DNA from: an uncultured Oscillospiraceae bacterium
GTDB taxonomy: Bacteria > Bacillota > Clostridia > Oscillospirales > Oscillospiraceae
Assembly: GCA_934572365.1 (NCBI GenBank)
Contig: CAKTKX010000069.1
Span: forward strand, 1-6,785
Length of the DNA: 6,785 bases
Direction: 5' to 3'
The notes below the pieces were generated by a model, which was not told where the DNA came from, did not search any database, and saw nothing but the letters and a program-made list of their open reading frames with translations. Below are positions 1-6,785 of this stretch, in pieces (within the stretch, counting starts at the first letter, position 1; every line of letters begins with the position of its first letter). The position numbers and the translations under genes were made by a program.

Positions 1-728
1 TCCTGCCAGACGCTGTCCGGCTCGCCCATGGAGACCCACACGTCGGTGTAGATCACGTCCGCACCGGGGACGGCTTTGCCGGGGTCGGTGATGAATTCCA
101 GCACCGCGCCCGTCTCGGCGGCAACGGCCTGACACTTTTCAATCAACGCGGCATCGGGGAAATACTTCTCCGGGGCGCAGGCCACGAAGTGCATCCCCAT
201 CTTGGCGCAGCCCACCATCAGAGAATCTCCCATGTTGTACCGGGCATCGCCCATGTAAACCAGCTTTTTGCCCTTCAGCCCGCCGAAATGCTCCCGGATG
301 GTGAGAAAGTCCGCCAGTATCTGGGTGGGGTGAAATTCATTGGTCAGGCCATTCCAGACCGGCACGCCGGAAAATTCCGCCAGCTGCTCCACGATTGATT
401 GGGCGTAGCCCCGGTATTCGATGCCGTCGTACATCCGACCCAGCACCCGGGCGGTGTCGGCGATGGATTCCTTTTTGCCCATCTGGGAGCCGGTGGGGCC
501 GAGATAGGTCACGCCCATGCCCAGATCGTGTCCCGCCACCTCAAAGGCGCAGCGGGTGCGGGTGGAGTCCTTTTCAAACAGCAGCACGATGTTCTTCCCC
601 TCGTGGATGCGGTGGGGGATCCCCGCTTTTTTCTTTGCCTTCAGCTCCGCCGCCAGATCCAGCAGATAGGTGATCTCTGCCGGGGTGAAGTCCAGCAGCG
701 TCAGAAAGCTTCTGCCTTTCAGATTCAT
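1..728 (-). CDS. argF: Ornithine carbamoyltransferase, 5' part (242 residues, runs off the left edge)
   Basis: This cytoplasmic enzyme joins carbamoyl phosphate to ornithine to make citrulline, the sixth step of arginine synthesis. The frame is open from an ATG at 728 to position 3 with no stop. Visible motifs in order are the carbamoyl-phosphate loop STRTR (residues 55-59), the HPTQ signature (133-136), a [14 protein letters not shown] stretch opening the second domain (158-171) and the ornithine-side loop DVWVSMGE (229-236). The SMG loop separates it from aspartate carbamoyltransferase. Family members are roughly 300-335 residues, so about 60-90 C-terminal residues, including the HCLP region, lie outside the window. 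The start is fixed by GGAGG at 735-739, six bases upstream, and the ATG overlaps the argD stop as ATGA, suggesting coupled translation. The first half looks intact. Whether the organism calls it argF or argI cannot be told; a catabolic (arcB) role is unlikely given the biosynthetic neighbours. Confidence 0.96.
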   Translation of the reverse strand, partial: MNLKGRSFLTLLDFTPAEITYLLDLAAELKAKKKAGIPHRIHEGKNIVLLFEKDSTRTRCAFEVAGHDLGMGVTYLGPTGSQMGKKESIADTARVLGRMYDGIEYRGYAQSIVEQLAEFSGVPVWNGLTNEFHPTQILADFLTIREHFGGLKGKKLVYMGDARYNMGDSLMVGCAKMGMHFVACAPEKYFPDAALIEKCQAVAAETGAVLEFITDPGKAVPGADVIYTDVWVSMGEPDSVWQ

Positions 729-1903
729 ACGTTTCCTCCCAATTCCTTTGCCGCCGCCCGGATGGTCTCCACGGCAAATACCAGATCCTCCATGGGGATG
801 TTCAGCGCCGGCAGCAGCCGCACCTTGTCCTTCGCGGTCAGGCACAGCACGCCGTTTTCCATGCATTTGCGAACCACATCCCCGGCGGGGGCGGCGGTCT
901 TCACGCCGATCATCAGACCCATACCGGTAACCCCCGTGATGCCGGGGGCGCCGGTAAGCCGGGAAAAGACATAGGCGCTCTTTTCCCGAACCTCCGCCAG
1001 AAATGCGTCGTCCAGACGGGACAGGACGCTGATGGCGCCGGCACAGCACACGGGATTTCCGCCGTAGGTGGAGCCGTGGTCGCCGGGGCCGAGGACACTT
1101 TGCACCTTTTCTCCCAGCAGCGTCGCGCCGATGGGCAGGCCGCCGCCCAGTCCCTTGGCGGTGGAGACGATGTCGGGGGTGATGCCAAAGTTCATGTAGC
1201 CGTAGAGCATTCCCGTGCGGCCGTTGCCGGTCTGCACCTCGTCCATCATCAGGGGGATATCCTGCTCCCGGGCGATTTTTGCGGCGGCCTGAACGAATTC
1301 CTTCGTCAGGGGAACCACGCCGCCCTCGCCCTGAATGGCTTCCATCAAAATGCCCGCCACCTTGTGCTCCGCCACGGCCTGGGTGAGGGCGGCAACGTTG
1401 TTGGCCTCCACATGGACAAAGCCGGGGGTCAGGGGCTGAAACAGCTGGTGGAAATGCGCCTGGCCGGTGGCGGCCAGGGTGGTGAGGGTGCGCCCATGGA
1501 AGCTGTTGACCAGCGTGACGATGGTATGATAGTCCGTGCCCTTCTTTTCGGCGGAATATTTTCTCGCGGCCTTGATGGCGCATTCGTTGGCCTCCGCGCC
1601 GGAATTGGAGAAGAAGACCTTTTTCATCCCGGTTTTCTCACACAGCAGCTGGGCAAGCCTGGCGCAAGGCTCCGTGTAGTACAGATTGGAGGTATGCTGA
1701 ACCTTGCCGAGCTGCCCGGTGACGGCCTGTTCCCAGGCTTCGTCGCCGATGCCGAAGGCGGTCACGCCGATGCCGGAGCCCATGTCCACATAGGTCTTCC
1801 CGTTTGCGTCCGTCACCCGGCTTCCCTTGCCGGAGACGATCTCCACCGGGAAGCGCTTATAAGTTCCCGCAACATAGGTCTGATCCAGTTCCATGATGTT
1901 CAC
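725..1903 (-). CDS. argD: Acetylornithine aminotransferase (class III, PLP-dependent)
   Basis: This enzyme uses glutamate to transaminate N-acetylglutamate semialdehyde to N-acetylornithine. In the frame counted from the TTG at 1909 (394 residues), fold-type I class III motifs are SGAEAN (103-108, phosphate contact), FHGR (137-140, ring stacking), QGEGGV (193-198), [11 protein letters not shown] (223-233, with the Asp that contacts the pyridine nitrogen) and STAKGLGGG with the Schiff-base Lys at 252. The C-terminal RLLPALN (364-370) is also typical, and the length is normal. Three starts are possible: TTG 1909, GTG 1903 and ATG 1894. I chose GTG 1903 (392 residues) because AGAGGTGAT at 1909-1917 is well placed for it. 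The gene follows argB by 2 bases and overlaps argF by 4. Class III enzymes of this group often also act on succinyl-diaminopimelate, so a side role in lysine synthesis is possible but not shown here. Confidence 0.96.
   Translation of the reverse strand: MNIMELDQTYVAGTYKRFPVEIVSGKGSRVTDANGKTYVDMGSGIGVTAFGIGDEAWEQAVTGQLGKVQHTSNLYYTEPCARLAQLLCEKTGMKKVFFSNSGAEANECAIKAARKYSAEKKGTDYHTIVTLVNSFHGRTLTTLAATGQAHFHQLFQPLTPGFVHVEANNVAALTQAVAEHKVAGILMEAIQGEGGVVPLTKEFVQAAAKIAREQDIPLMMDEVQTGNGRTGMLYGYMNFGITPDIVSTAKGLGGGLPIGATLLGEKVQSVLGPGDHGSTYGGNPVCCAGAISVLSRLDDAFLAEVREKSAYVFSRLTGAPGITGVTGMGLMIGVKTAAPAGDVVRKCMENGVLCLTAKDKVRLLPALNIPMEDLVFAVETIRAAAKELGGNV
735..739 (-). promoter_or_regulatory. Ribosome binding site for argF inside the argD 3' end
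   Basis: A full GGAGG on the minus strand, six bases before the argF ATG at 728, is embedded in the last codons of argD. Together with the ATGA overlap it fits termination-reinitiation coupling of argD and argF. Confidence 0.75.
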
Positions 1904-1905
1904 GA

Positions 1906-2769
1906 TCAATCACCTCTTACCAGCGTGCCGGCGCCCTCGTCGGTGAGCAGCTCCATAAGGATGGAGTGGGGGACCCGGCCGTCCATAATGACTACGTTTT
2001 TCACACCCTTGCCGATGGCCTCGATGCAGCAGTCCACCTTGGGGATCATGCCGCCGGAGATGACGCCGTCCGCAAAAAGCTGCTTTGCCCGGCTGACGCT
2101 CAGCTCGGGGATGAGAGAGCCGGGGTCGTTCTTGTCCATGAGAATGCCGTTGATATCCGTCATCATGATCAGACGCTCGGCCTGAAGACCGCCCGCGATC
2201 CAGGCGGCGGCGGTGTCGCCGTTGATGTTGTAGGTGTTGCCCTGACGGTCGCCGGCGATGGTGGAAATGACGGGAATGTAGTTCTTTTCCAGCAGGTCGG
2301 CAATGGGCTTTGTGCGCACCTTCGTGATCTCACCCACGTACCCCAGGGCTTCACTCTTCATTCTGGCTTCCAGAATGCCGCCGTCAATGCCGGAAAGTCC
2401 CACGGCGTGGCCGCCCTTCATCTGTAAAAGATTGACCAGCGTCTTGTTGATCTTTCCGGCCAGAACCATCTGAACGATGTCCACGGTCTCCTTGTCCGTC
2501 ACCCGCAGGCCGTCCACGAAAACCGCTTCCTTGCCCAGACGCTTCATGGTCTGGCTGATCTCCGGCCCGCCGCCGTGTACCAGCACCACCTTCACGCCGA
2601 TGAGCCACAGAAGGGCGATGTCCTCCATGACCTGCTGCTTCAGCGCGTCGTTGACCATGGCGTTGCCGCCGTATTTTACCACAACGGTTTTGCCGCTGTA
2701 CTGTTTGATGTAGGGCAGTGCCTGGATCAGTACCTCAGAGCGCTGCCGGTTGGAAAATTCGCTGTCCAT
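1906..2769 (-). CDS. argB: Acetylglutamate kinase, arginine-sensitive type
   Basis: This enzyme phosphorylates N-acetylglutamate with ATP and is usually the feedback-controlled step of the cyclic arginine pathway. Counted from ATG 2769 (287 residues), the amino acid kinase fold shows VVVKYGGNAM with the phosphate-binding Lys 32, GGGPE (66-70), the NAG-binding NINGDTAA (181-188), TDINGIL (204-210) and GGMIPK with Lys 244. The N-terminus has SEVLIQALPYIKQYSGKT, the extra helix carried by arginine-inhibited hexameric kinases and absent from the shorter arginine-insensitive E. coli enzyme (about 258 residues). The C-terminal DGRVPHSILMEL followed by DEGAGT (277-282) fits the arginine-site signature. 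A GTG at 2775 would add two residues, but it lies one base from the GGAG at 2777-2780, whereas ATG 2769 has a 7-base spacer. The gene follows argJ by 12 bases. Inhibition by arginine is inferred from these motifs. Confidence 0.96.
   Translation of the reverse strand: MDSEFSNRQRSEVLIQALPYIKQYSGKTVVVKYGGNAMVNDALKQQVMEDIALLWLIGVKVVLVHGGGPEISQTMKRLGKEAVFVDGLRVTDKETVDIVQMVLAGKINKTLVNLLQMKGGHAVGLSGIDGGILEARMKSEALGYVGEITKVRTKPIADLLEKNYIPVISTIAGDRQGNTYNINGDTAAAWIAGGLQAERLIMMTDINGILMDKNDPGSLIPELSVSRAKQLFADGVISGGMIPKVDCCIEAIGKGVKNVVIMDGRVPHSILMELLTDEGAGTLVRGD
1909..1917 (-). promoter_or_regulatory. Ribosome binding site deciding the argD start
   Basis: The minus strand reads AGAGGTGAT, complementary to eight of the nine bases of the 16S tail partner GGAGGTGAT. 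It ends five bases before GTG 1903 (nine bases counted from AGAGG). It overlaps TTG 1909, leaving only three bases from AGAGG, and is 18 bases from ATG 1894, so GTG 1903 fits best. The site lies in the last codons of argB, so argD initiation is probably coupled to the ribosome finishing argB. Confidence 0.7.
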
Positions 2770-2776
2770 ACGCACG

Positions 2777-2780
2777 CTCC
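2777..2780 (-). promoter_or_regulatory. Ribosome binding site deciding the argB start
   Basis: GGAG on the minus strand sits in the 12-base gap after the argJ stop. It is seven bases from ATG 2769 but only one base from the alternative GTG 2775, which favours the ATG and a protein two residues shorter than the longest frame. Confidence 0.75.
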
Positions 2781-2781
2781 A

Positions 2782-3996
2782 TTATGTACGGTAATCGCCG
2801 TTGATTTTTACATAGTCGTAGGTCAGGTCGCAGCCCCAGGCGGTGGCGGCGCTGTCGCCGCTGTTCAGGCAGACCAGGATCTCGATCTCCTTTTCCAGGA
2901 GAATTTTCTTGGCAGTTTCCTCGGAAAAGTCCACGCCCGCGCCGTTTTTGCATACGGGGATTTCCCCGGCGGCACTGCGGAAGGACACGTCCACCCGGCT
3001 TACGTCCACCTGCGCGCCGCTGTAGCCGATGGCGCACAGCACCCGCCCCCAGTTGGCGTCTGCGCCGAACATGGCGGCTTTCAGAAGGCTGGAGCAGATG
3101 ACGCTTTTGGCGATGGTTCTGGCCGTGGCCAGATCATATGCGCCGCTGACGCTGCACTCCAGCAGCTTGGTGGCACCCTCGCCGTCTCCGGCGATCTTCC
3201 GGCACAGAGCGATGGTAACGGAGTTCAGCGCCTTCATAAAGACGGTAAAATCCGTCCCCTCGGCGGTGATGGGCTCATTTTCCGCCATGCCGTTGGCAAG
3301 CACGGTCACCATATCGTTGGTGGAGGTGTCGCCGTCGATGGAGACCATGTTGAAGGTGCTGGCAATGTCCCCGGAGAGCGCCTTTTGCAGCATATCCGGG
3401 GCAATGGAAACGTCGGTGGTGATGAACACCAGCATGGTCGCCATGTTGGGATGAATCATGCCGCTGCCCTTGGCGATGCCGCCGATACGGCAGGTTTTGC
3501 CCCCCAGGGTGAACTCCACGGCGACCTCCTTCTTCACGGTGTCGGTGGTCATGATGCCCTCGGCGGCGGCCTCGCCGCCGGTTTCCGACAGCCCCTTCAC
3601 CAGGGCGGGAAGTCCCGCGGCGATGGGGTCGACGGACAGGGGCAGACCGATGACGCCGGTGGAAGCGACCACGACATCGTCGGGGGAGATACCCAACTGC
3701 TTTGCCGCCAAAGCGCTCATCTCCTCGGCAATTGCAATGCCGTTTGCGTTGCAGGTATTGGCGTTGCCGCTGTTGCAGATGACGGCCTGGGCGGTGCCGT
3801 TGCTCAAGTGCCGCTTGGTGACCGTCAGAGGCGCGCCCTTCACCAGATTGGTGGTGTACACCGCCGCGGCGCTGGCAGGCACGGCGCTGAAAATCAGGGA
3901 TAGATCCTTTTTGGCGTGGTTTTTCCGGATACCGCAATGGATTCCGTTGGCGGTAAAGCCCTTCGCGGCACATACGCCGCCGGATACTGCTTTCAT
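2782..3996 (-). CDS. argJ: Glutamate N-acetyltransferase / ornithine acetyltransferase
   Basis: ArgJ moves the acetyl group from N-acetylornithine to glutamate, releasing ornithine and regenerating N-acetylglutamate; some homologues also make acetylglutamate from acetyl-CoA. The 404-residue chain is full length. It carries NSGNAN (75-80), the oxyanion-hole stretch STGVIG (112-117) and GMIHPNMATML, where self-cleavage is expected between Ala 186 and Thr 187, making Thr 187 the N-terminal nucleophile of the beta chain. DGDTSTND (221-228), ANWGR (314-318) and the C-terminal YVKINGDYRT are all conserved. The ATG is preceded by AAAAGGAG (4004-4011) with a 7-base spacer, and the gene lies 19 bases after argC. 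Its presence defines the acetyl-recycling pathway, so an argE deacylase is not needed and acetylglutamate synthase is needed at most for priming. Sequence alone does not show whether it is mono- or bifunctional. Confidence 0.97.
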   Translation of the reverse strand: MKAVSGGVCAAKGFTANGIHCGIRKNHAKKDLSLIFSAVPASAAAVYTTNLVKGAPLTVTKRHLSNGTAQAVICNSGNANTCNANGIAIAEEMSALAAKQLGISPDDVVVASTGVIGLPLSVDPIAAGLPALVKGLSETGGEAAAEGIMTTDTVKKEVAVEFTLGGKTCRIGGIAKGSGMIHPNMATMLVFITTDVSIAPDMLQKALSGDIASTFNMVSIDGDTSTNDMVTVLANGMAENEPITAEGTDFTVFMKALNSVTIALCRKIAGDGEGATKLLECSVSGAYDLATARTIAKSVICSSLLKAAMFGADANWGRVLCAIGYSGAQVDVSRVDVSFRSAAGEIPVCKNGAGVDFSEETAKKILLEKEIEILVCLNSGDSAATAWGCDLTYDYVKINGDYRT

Positions 3997-4015
3997 GTTT
4001 TTTCTCCTTTTCGGG

Positions 4016-4933
4016 TCAGACGTTCAGCCCTGTGGTTTCGTCTGCGCCCAGCAGAATGTTCATGTTCTGAATGGCCGCGCCGGAGGCGCCCTTCCCCAGA
4101 TTGTCGAACAGGGCGGTGACCATGGCTTGATCCTTCTGACCGCTGACGATGATGCGCATGGTGTCCTTTCCTGCCAGGGTGCTGGCGTAGATCACGCTTT
4201 CGTCGCCCCCCAGAGGCGCGACGCTGACGATTTTCTCTCCGGCGTAGTGGTCGCTTAAGCACGTCCAGACGGTCTTTGCGTCAAATCCGGGAAGCAGAAC
4301 GGCGGTGGCCATGCCTGCGTAGAAGTCCCCCAGAATGGGAGAAAACACCGGCGGATGGGTCAGACCGCAGACCTTTACCATCTCCGGCAGATGCTTGTGG
4401 CAAAGGCTGGTGGCGTAGATCCGGTGGCTCTCGTGGCGGGGGTCACGGTCGGGGGCTTCGTATTCCCCGATCAGGCTCTTGCCGCCGCCGGAGTAGCCCG
4501 TGAGGGAGTAGGCCGTCAGAGGAAAGTCCGCCGGGACAACGCCATGGGCGACCAGGGGATACACGGCTGCAATAAAGCCGCTGGCATGGCAGCCGGGGTT
4601 GGCAATTCGCTTGGAGGTGCGGATGGTCTCCCGGTGCGCCGGGGAAAGTTCCGGAAAGCCGTAAGCCCACCCGTCCGCCGTCCGGTGGGCGGTGGAGGTG
4701 TCGATGATCGCCGTCTGGGGGTTCGTCACCAGGGAAACCGCCTCCTGCGCCGCCTTATCCGGCAGGCACAGAAACGCGATGTCCGCCAGATTCAGCATCC
4801 GGCGGCGTTCATCGGTATTTTTCCGGGATTCCTCCGGGAGCGTCAGCAGTGTAATGTCCTTGCGGTCGCTCAGCCGCTCATAGATCCGCAGGCCGGTGGT
4901 TCCGGCACTGCCGTCAATAAATACTCTGGTCAT
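4016..4933 (-). CDS. argC: N-acetyl-gamma-glutamyl-phosphate reductase, short type 2 form
   Basis: This enzyme reduces N-acetylglutamyl phosphate with NADPH to the semialdehyde. The 305-residue chain starts with a Rossmann segment, FIDGSAGTTGLRI (5-17), whose GSAGTTG binds the dinucleotide. The catalytic thiol is Cys 115 in NPGCHASGF, followed by GYSGGGK (146-152), HKHLPEM with the likely base His 181 (179-185), and DNLGKGASGAAIQNM (277-291). The combination of short length, IDTSTAHR (77-84), WAYGFPE (89-95) and that last block matches the uncommon type 2 branch known from rhizobia and pseudomonads, rather than the common form of about 340 residues with NPGCYPT. The ATG overlaps the argH stop as ATGA and has AAAGGAG at 4942-4948, an 8-base spacer. 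The family is clear; the branch assignment comes from remembered sequence patterns, without an alignment. No frameshift or loss is visible. Confidence 0.95.
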   Translation of the reverse strand: MTRVFIDGSAGTTGLRIYERLSDRKDITLLTLPEESRKNTDERRRMLNLADIAFLCLPDKAAQEAVSLVTNPQTAIIDTSTAHRTADGWAYGFPELSPAHRETIRTSKRIANPGCHASGFIAAVYPLVAHGVVPADFPLTAYSLTGYSGGGKSLIGEYEAPDRDPRHESHRIYATSLCHKHLPEMVKVCGLTHPPVFSPILGDFYAGMATAVLLPGFDAKTVWTCLSDHYAGEKIVSVAPLGGDESVIYASTLAGKDTMRIIVSGQKDQAMVTALFDNLGKGASGAAIQNMNILLGADETTGLNV

Positions 4934-6303
4934 ACAAGCTGCTCCTTTACGTAGGCGATCTGGGCATCCACGGAGGAAGCGGAGGTGCCGCCCTCGGAGA
5001 TGCGCTTCTCCACGCAGACCGTCAGGTTGATATCGCGGTAAAGATCTTCGTCAAACAATTCGCTGTAGGAGCGGTAGGTTTCCATGGGCAATGTCTCCAG
5101 CACGCAGCCCTCCGCAATGCACCGCGCCACGATCTGGCCGGAGATCTTGTAGGCACTGCGGAAGGGTATTCCCTTTTTCACCAGGTAGTCCGCAAGGTCG
5201 GTGGCGTTGATGAACCCGCCCTGGGCGGCCTTTTTCATGGTCTCCGGCTTCACGGTCATGGTGGCAAGCATGGGCGCGAAGACTTTCAGACACATTTTTA
5301 CCGTGTCCACGGCGTCGAAAACCGCTTCCTTGTCCTCCTGCATGTCCTTGTTGTAGGCCAGAGGAAGCCCTTTCAAAGTGGTGAGCAGCCCCATAAGGTC
5401 GCCGTAGACCCGGCCGGTCTTGCCCCGGACAAGCTCCGCCATGTCGGGGTTCTTCTTCTGGGGCATGATGGACGAGCCGGTGGTGTAGGCGTCGGACAGC
5501 TCGATGAACTTGAATTCCCAGCTCGCCCAGAGGATGATCTCCTCGGAAAAACGGCTCAGGTGCATCATGAGGATAGAAACGGCGCTCATCAGCTCCACGC
5601 AGAAGTCCCGGTCGGACACGCCGTCAATGGAGTTGCGGGCGATATCGTCAAAGCCCAGCTTCCGCGCCTCAAAGCGCCGGTCGGTGGGGTAAGTCGTCCC
5701 GGCCAGGGCGCAGGAACCGATGGGGCAGACGTTCATCCGCTTCCGGCAGTCGCCCAGACGGCCGAGATCCCGCAGGAGCATCATGGCATAGGCCATCAGG
5801 TGGTGGGAAAACAGGATGGGCTGCGCCCGCTGCAAATGGGTGTAGCCGGGCATGATGACGCCCTTGTTGGCTTCCGCCTGGGCGACGATCGCCGAAAGCA
5901 CGTCCTTTACCAGCGCGGTAATCTCATCGATCTGGTCTTTGAGATACATTCTCAAATCCAGCGCCACCTGGTCGTTCCGGCTGCGGGCGGTGTGGAGCTT
6001 TTTGCCCACGTCCCCCAGACGCTGGGTCAGCACCTGCTCGACGAACATATGGATGTCCTCGCAGCCGAAGTCAAATTCCAGCGCCCCGGATTCCAGGTCG
6101 TTCAGAATTCCCTGAAGCCCGTCAATGAGCTGCCCGGCCTCGGCCTGGGAGATAATACCCTGGGCGCCCAGCATGGCGGCATGTGCCATGGAGCCGGTGA
6201 TGTCCTGCTTATAAAGTTTGCAGTCAAAGCGGATGGAGGAATTGAAATCATCCGCGATGCTGCTGACCTCGCCGGAAGTCCGTCCGGCCCATAGTTTGCT
6301 CAT
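4930..6303 (-). CDS. argH: Argininosuccinate lyase
   Basis: ArgH splits argininosuccinate into arginine and fumarate, the last step of the pathway, acting as a cytoplasmic homotetramer. The protein has 457 residues, normal for the family. Fumarase/aspartase superfamily motifs appear in order: HTARSRNDQ (104-112), YTHLQRAQP with catalytic His 156 (154-162), ALAGTTYPTDR (199-209) and the signature GSSIMPQKKNPD (276-287), whose serines at 277/278 include the catalytic one. A GGTSASSV motif (438-445) lies near the C-terminus. The frame stays open upstream to 6588, but those extra 95 codons lie over argG and encode nothing family-like. The MSKLWAGRTSG start at 6303 is typical of clostridial ArgH and is backed by GAGGG with a 7-base spacer. 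The gene follows argG by 29 bases and overlaps argC by 4. Confidence 0.97.
   Translation of the reverse strand: MSKLWAGRTSGEVSSIADDFNSSIRFDCKLYKQDITGSMAHAAMLGAQGIISQAEAGQLIDGLQGILNDLESGALEFDFGCEDIHMFVEQVLTQRLGDVGKKLHTARSRNDQVALDLRMYLKDQIDEITALVKDVLSAIVAQAEANKGVIMPGYTHLQRAQPILFSHHLMAYAMMLLRDLGRLGDCRKRMNVCPIGSCALAGTTYPTDRRFEARKLGFDDIARNSIDGVSDRDFCVELMSAVSILMMHLSRFSEEIILWASWEFKFIELSDAYTTGSSIMPQKKNPDMAELVRGKTGRVYGDLMGLLTTLKGLPLAYNKDMQEDKEAVFDAVDTVKMCLKVFAPMLATMTVKPETMKKAAQGGFINATDLADYLVKKGIPFRSAYKISGQIVARCIAEGCVLETLPMETYRSYSELFDEDLYRDINLTVCVEKRISEGGTSASSVDAQIAYVKEQLV
4942..4948 (-). promoter_or_regulatory. Ribosome binding site for argC inside the argH 3' end
   Basis: AAAGGAG on the minus strand, eight bases before the argC ATG at 4933, lies in the last codons of argH just before the ATGA junction, so argC has its own initiation signal as well as likely coupling. 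Confidence 0.75.
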
Positions 6304-6310
6304 AAATCTG

Positions 6311-6315
6311 CCCTC
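6311..6315 (-). promoter_or_regulatory. Ribosome binding site deciding the argH start
   Basis: GAGGG on the minus strand lies in the gap between argG and argH, seven bases from ATG 6303. It argues against the longer open frame that begins inside argG. Confidence 0.75.
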
Positions 6316-6332
6316 GAATGAAATTTGTTGCT

Positions 6333-6785
6333 TTACAGCTTCCCCTGCTCCCGCAGCGCCTGCACCTTGGTGGGCAGACCCCACAGATTGATGAAGCCGG
6401 CGGCCTGGTTCTGGTCGTAGTCGCTTTCGCCGAAGGTCACCAGATTCTCGGAGTACAGGGAGTAGGGAGAGGTGGTGCCGGCGGGGATGATGTTGCCCTT
6501 GTACAGCTTCAGCTTCACGGAGCCGGTGACGTACTTGTTGCTTTCGTTGGCAAAGGCGGTCAGCGCCTCCTGGAGGGGGGAGTACCACTTGCCGTTGTAA
6601 ATGAGGTCGGCGTAGTCCACGGCCAGCTTCTGTTTGACGTGGAGGGTGTCCTTGTCCACGGTGAGCATTTCCAGCTGCTCATGGGCGAAGTACAGGATGG
6701 TGCCGCCGGGAGTCTCGTATACGCCCCGATCCTTCATGCCCACCAGCCGGTTCTCCACGATGTCGATGATGCCGATGCCGTTGGC
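6333..6785 (-). CDS. argG: Argininosuccinate synthase, C-terminal 150 residues (runs off the right edge)
   Basis: ArgG joins citrulline and aspartate, using ATP, to form argininosuccinate. Only the last 150 codons and the TAA are in the window. The frame is open to the edge, and the remaining roughly 250 N-terminal residues, including the ATP pyrophosphatase P-loop, are outside. The visible part begins [13 protein letters not shown] and continues through [15 protein letters not shown], the citrulline-binding stretch of the synthetase domain. It then runs through [11 protein letters not shown] and [13 protein letters not shown] to the C-terminal multimerisation helix, [18 protein letters not shown]. 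The C-terminus is complete and normal. The first base at the edge happens to be in frame. As the first gene seen in the direction of transcription, argG or something upstream of it should carry the operon promoter and any arginine-responsive control. Confidence 0.96.
   Translation of the reverse strand, partial: ANGIGIIDIVENRLVGMKDRGVYETPGGTILYFAHEQLEMLTVDKDTLHVKQKLAVDYADLIYNGKWYSPLQEALTAFANESNKYVTGSVKLKLYKGNIIPAGTTSPYSLYSENLVTFGESDYDQNQAAGFINLWGLPTKVQALREQGKL

Noticed and set aside
1076..2185. A 369-codon open frame on the plus strand, opposite argD and argB
   Set aside because: Same explanation: it crosses the argB/argD junction antisense, has low-complexity composition and no family-like motif.
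2575..3903. A 442-codon open frame on the plus strand, opposite argB and argJ
   Set aside because: It is antisense to two conserved genes. Its translation is rich in His, Gly, Val and Ala with no recognisable domain, as expected when GC-biased codons are read on the opposite strand.
3997..4015. A-rich argC-argJ gap, considered as an internal promoter or attenuator
   Set aside because: Only 19 bases long, and fully explained by the AAAAGGAG ribosome binding site and its A-rich spacer.
5560..6294. A 244-codon open frame on the plus strand within argH
   Set aside because: It lies wholly antisense to conserved argH codons, and its composition looks like a shadow frame.
6304..6332. AT-richer argG-argH gap with GAATGAAATT, considered as an ArgR/AhrC operator or terminator
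   Set aside because: It resembles at most one half of an ARG box without the matching palindromic half. No stem followed by a T-run is visible, and most of the gap is used by the argH ribosome binding site.
6304..6588. Upstream extension of the argH frame by 95 codons, suggesting a fusion or longer protein
   Set aside because: The extension overlaps the end of argG in another frame, has an Arg/Gly/Pro-rich shadow composition, and the normal ArgH start with its own GAGGG site is at 6303.

Overview
The window is a single, tightly packed arginine biosynthesis operon read entirely on the minus strand. In transcription order (right to left) it contains argG (3' part only), argH, argC, argJ, argB, argD and argF (5' part only). 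The five internal genes are complete and intact. I see no RNA gene, mobile element, repeat, CRISPR array or terminator, and no stretch without a gene longer than about 30 bases.

The sequence is GC-rich, with strongly GC-biased third codon positions. Every gene has a GGAG-like ribosome binding site 6 to 9 bases from its start. ArgB, ArgJ, ArgD, ArgH and the visible part of ArgG read like clostridial (Firmicutes) proteins. Together these suggest a GC-rich gut Clostridia lineage such as Oscillospiraceae/Ruminococcaceae. That is an inference from protein style, not a measured assignment.

Layout: argG ends at 6333; a 29-base gap leads to argH (6303-4930); argH overlaps argC by ATGA (4933-4016); 19 bases lead to argJ (3996-2782); 12 bases lead to argB (2769-1906); argB and argD are separated by 2 bases if argD uses its best-supported GTG start (1903-725); argD overlaps argF by ATGA (from 728, running off the window at position 1). 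This spacing indicates one transcript with translational coupling. The promoter and any arginine-responsive operator should lie upstream of argG, beyond the right edge.

Pathway: ArgB phosphorylates N-acetylglutamate, ArgC reduces it to the semialdehyde, ArgD transaminates it to N-acetylornithine, and ArgJ moves the acetyl group back to glutamate, giving ornithine and recycling acetylglutamate. ArgF makes citrulline, and ArgG and ArgH turn it into arginine and fumarate. ArgJ makes this the cyclic, acetyl-recycling version. ArgB carries the N-terminal helix expected of the arginine-inhibited kinase, which fits control at that step. The least expected gene is argC, which is the short 'type 2' reductase better known from proteobacteria. 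I found no undescribed system here; the points worth a second look are modest.
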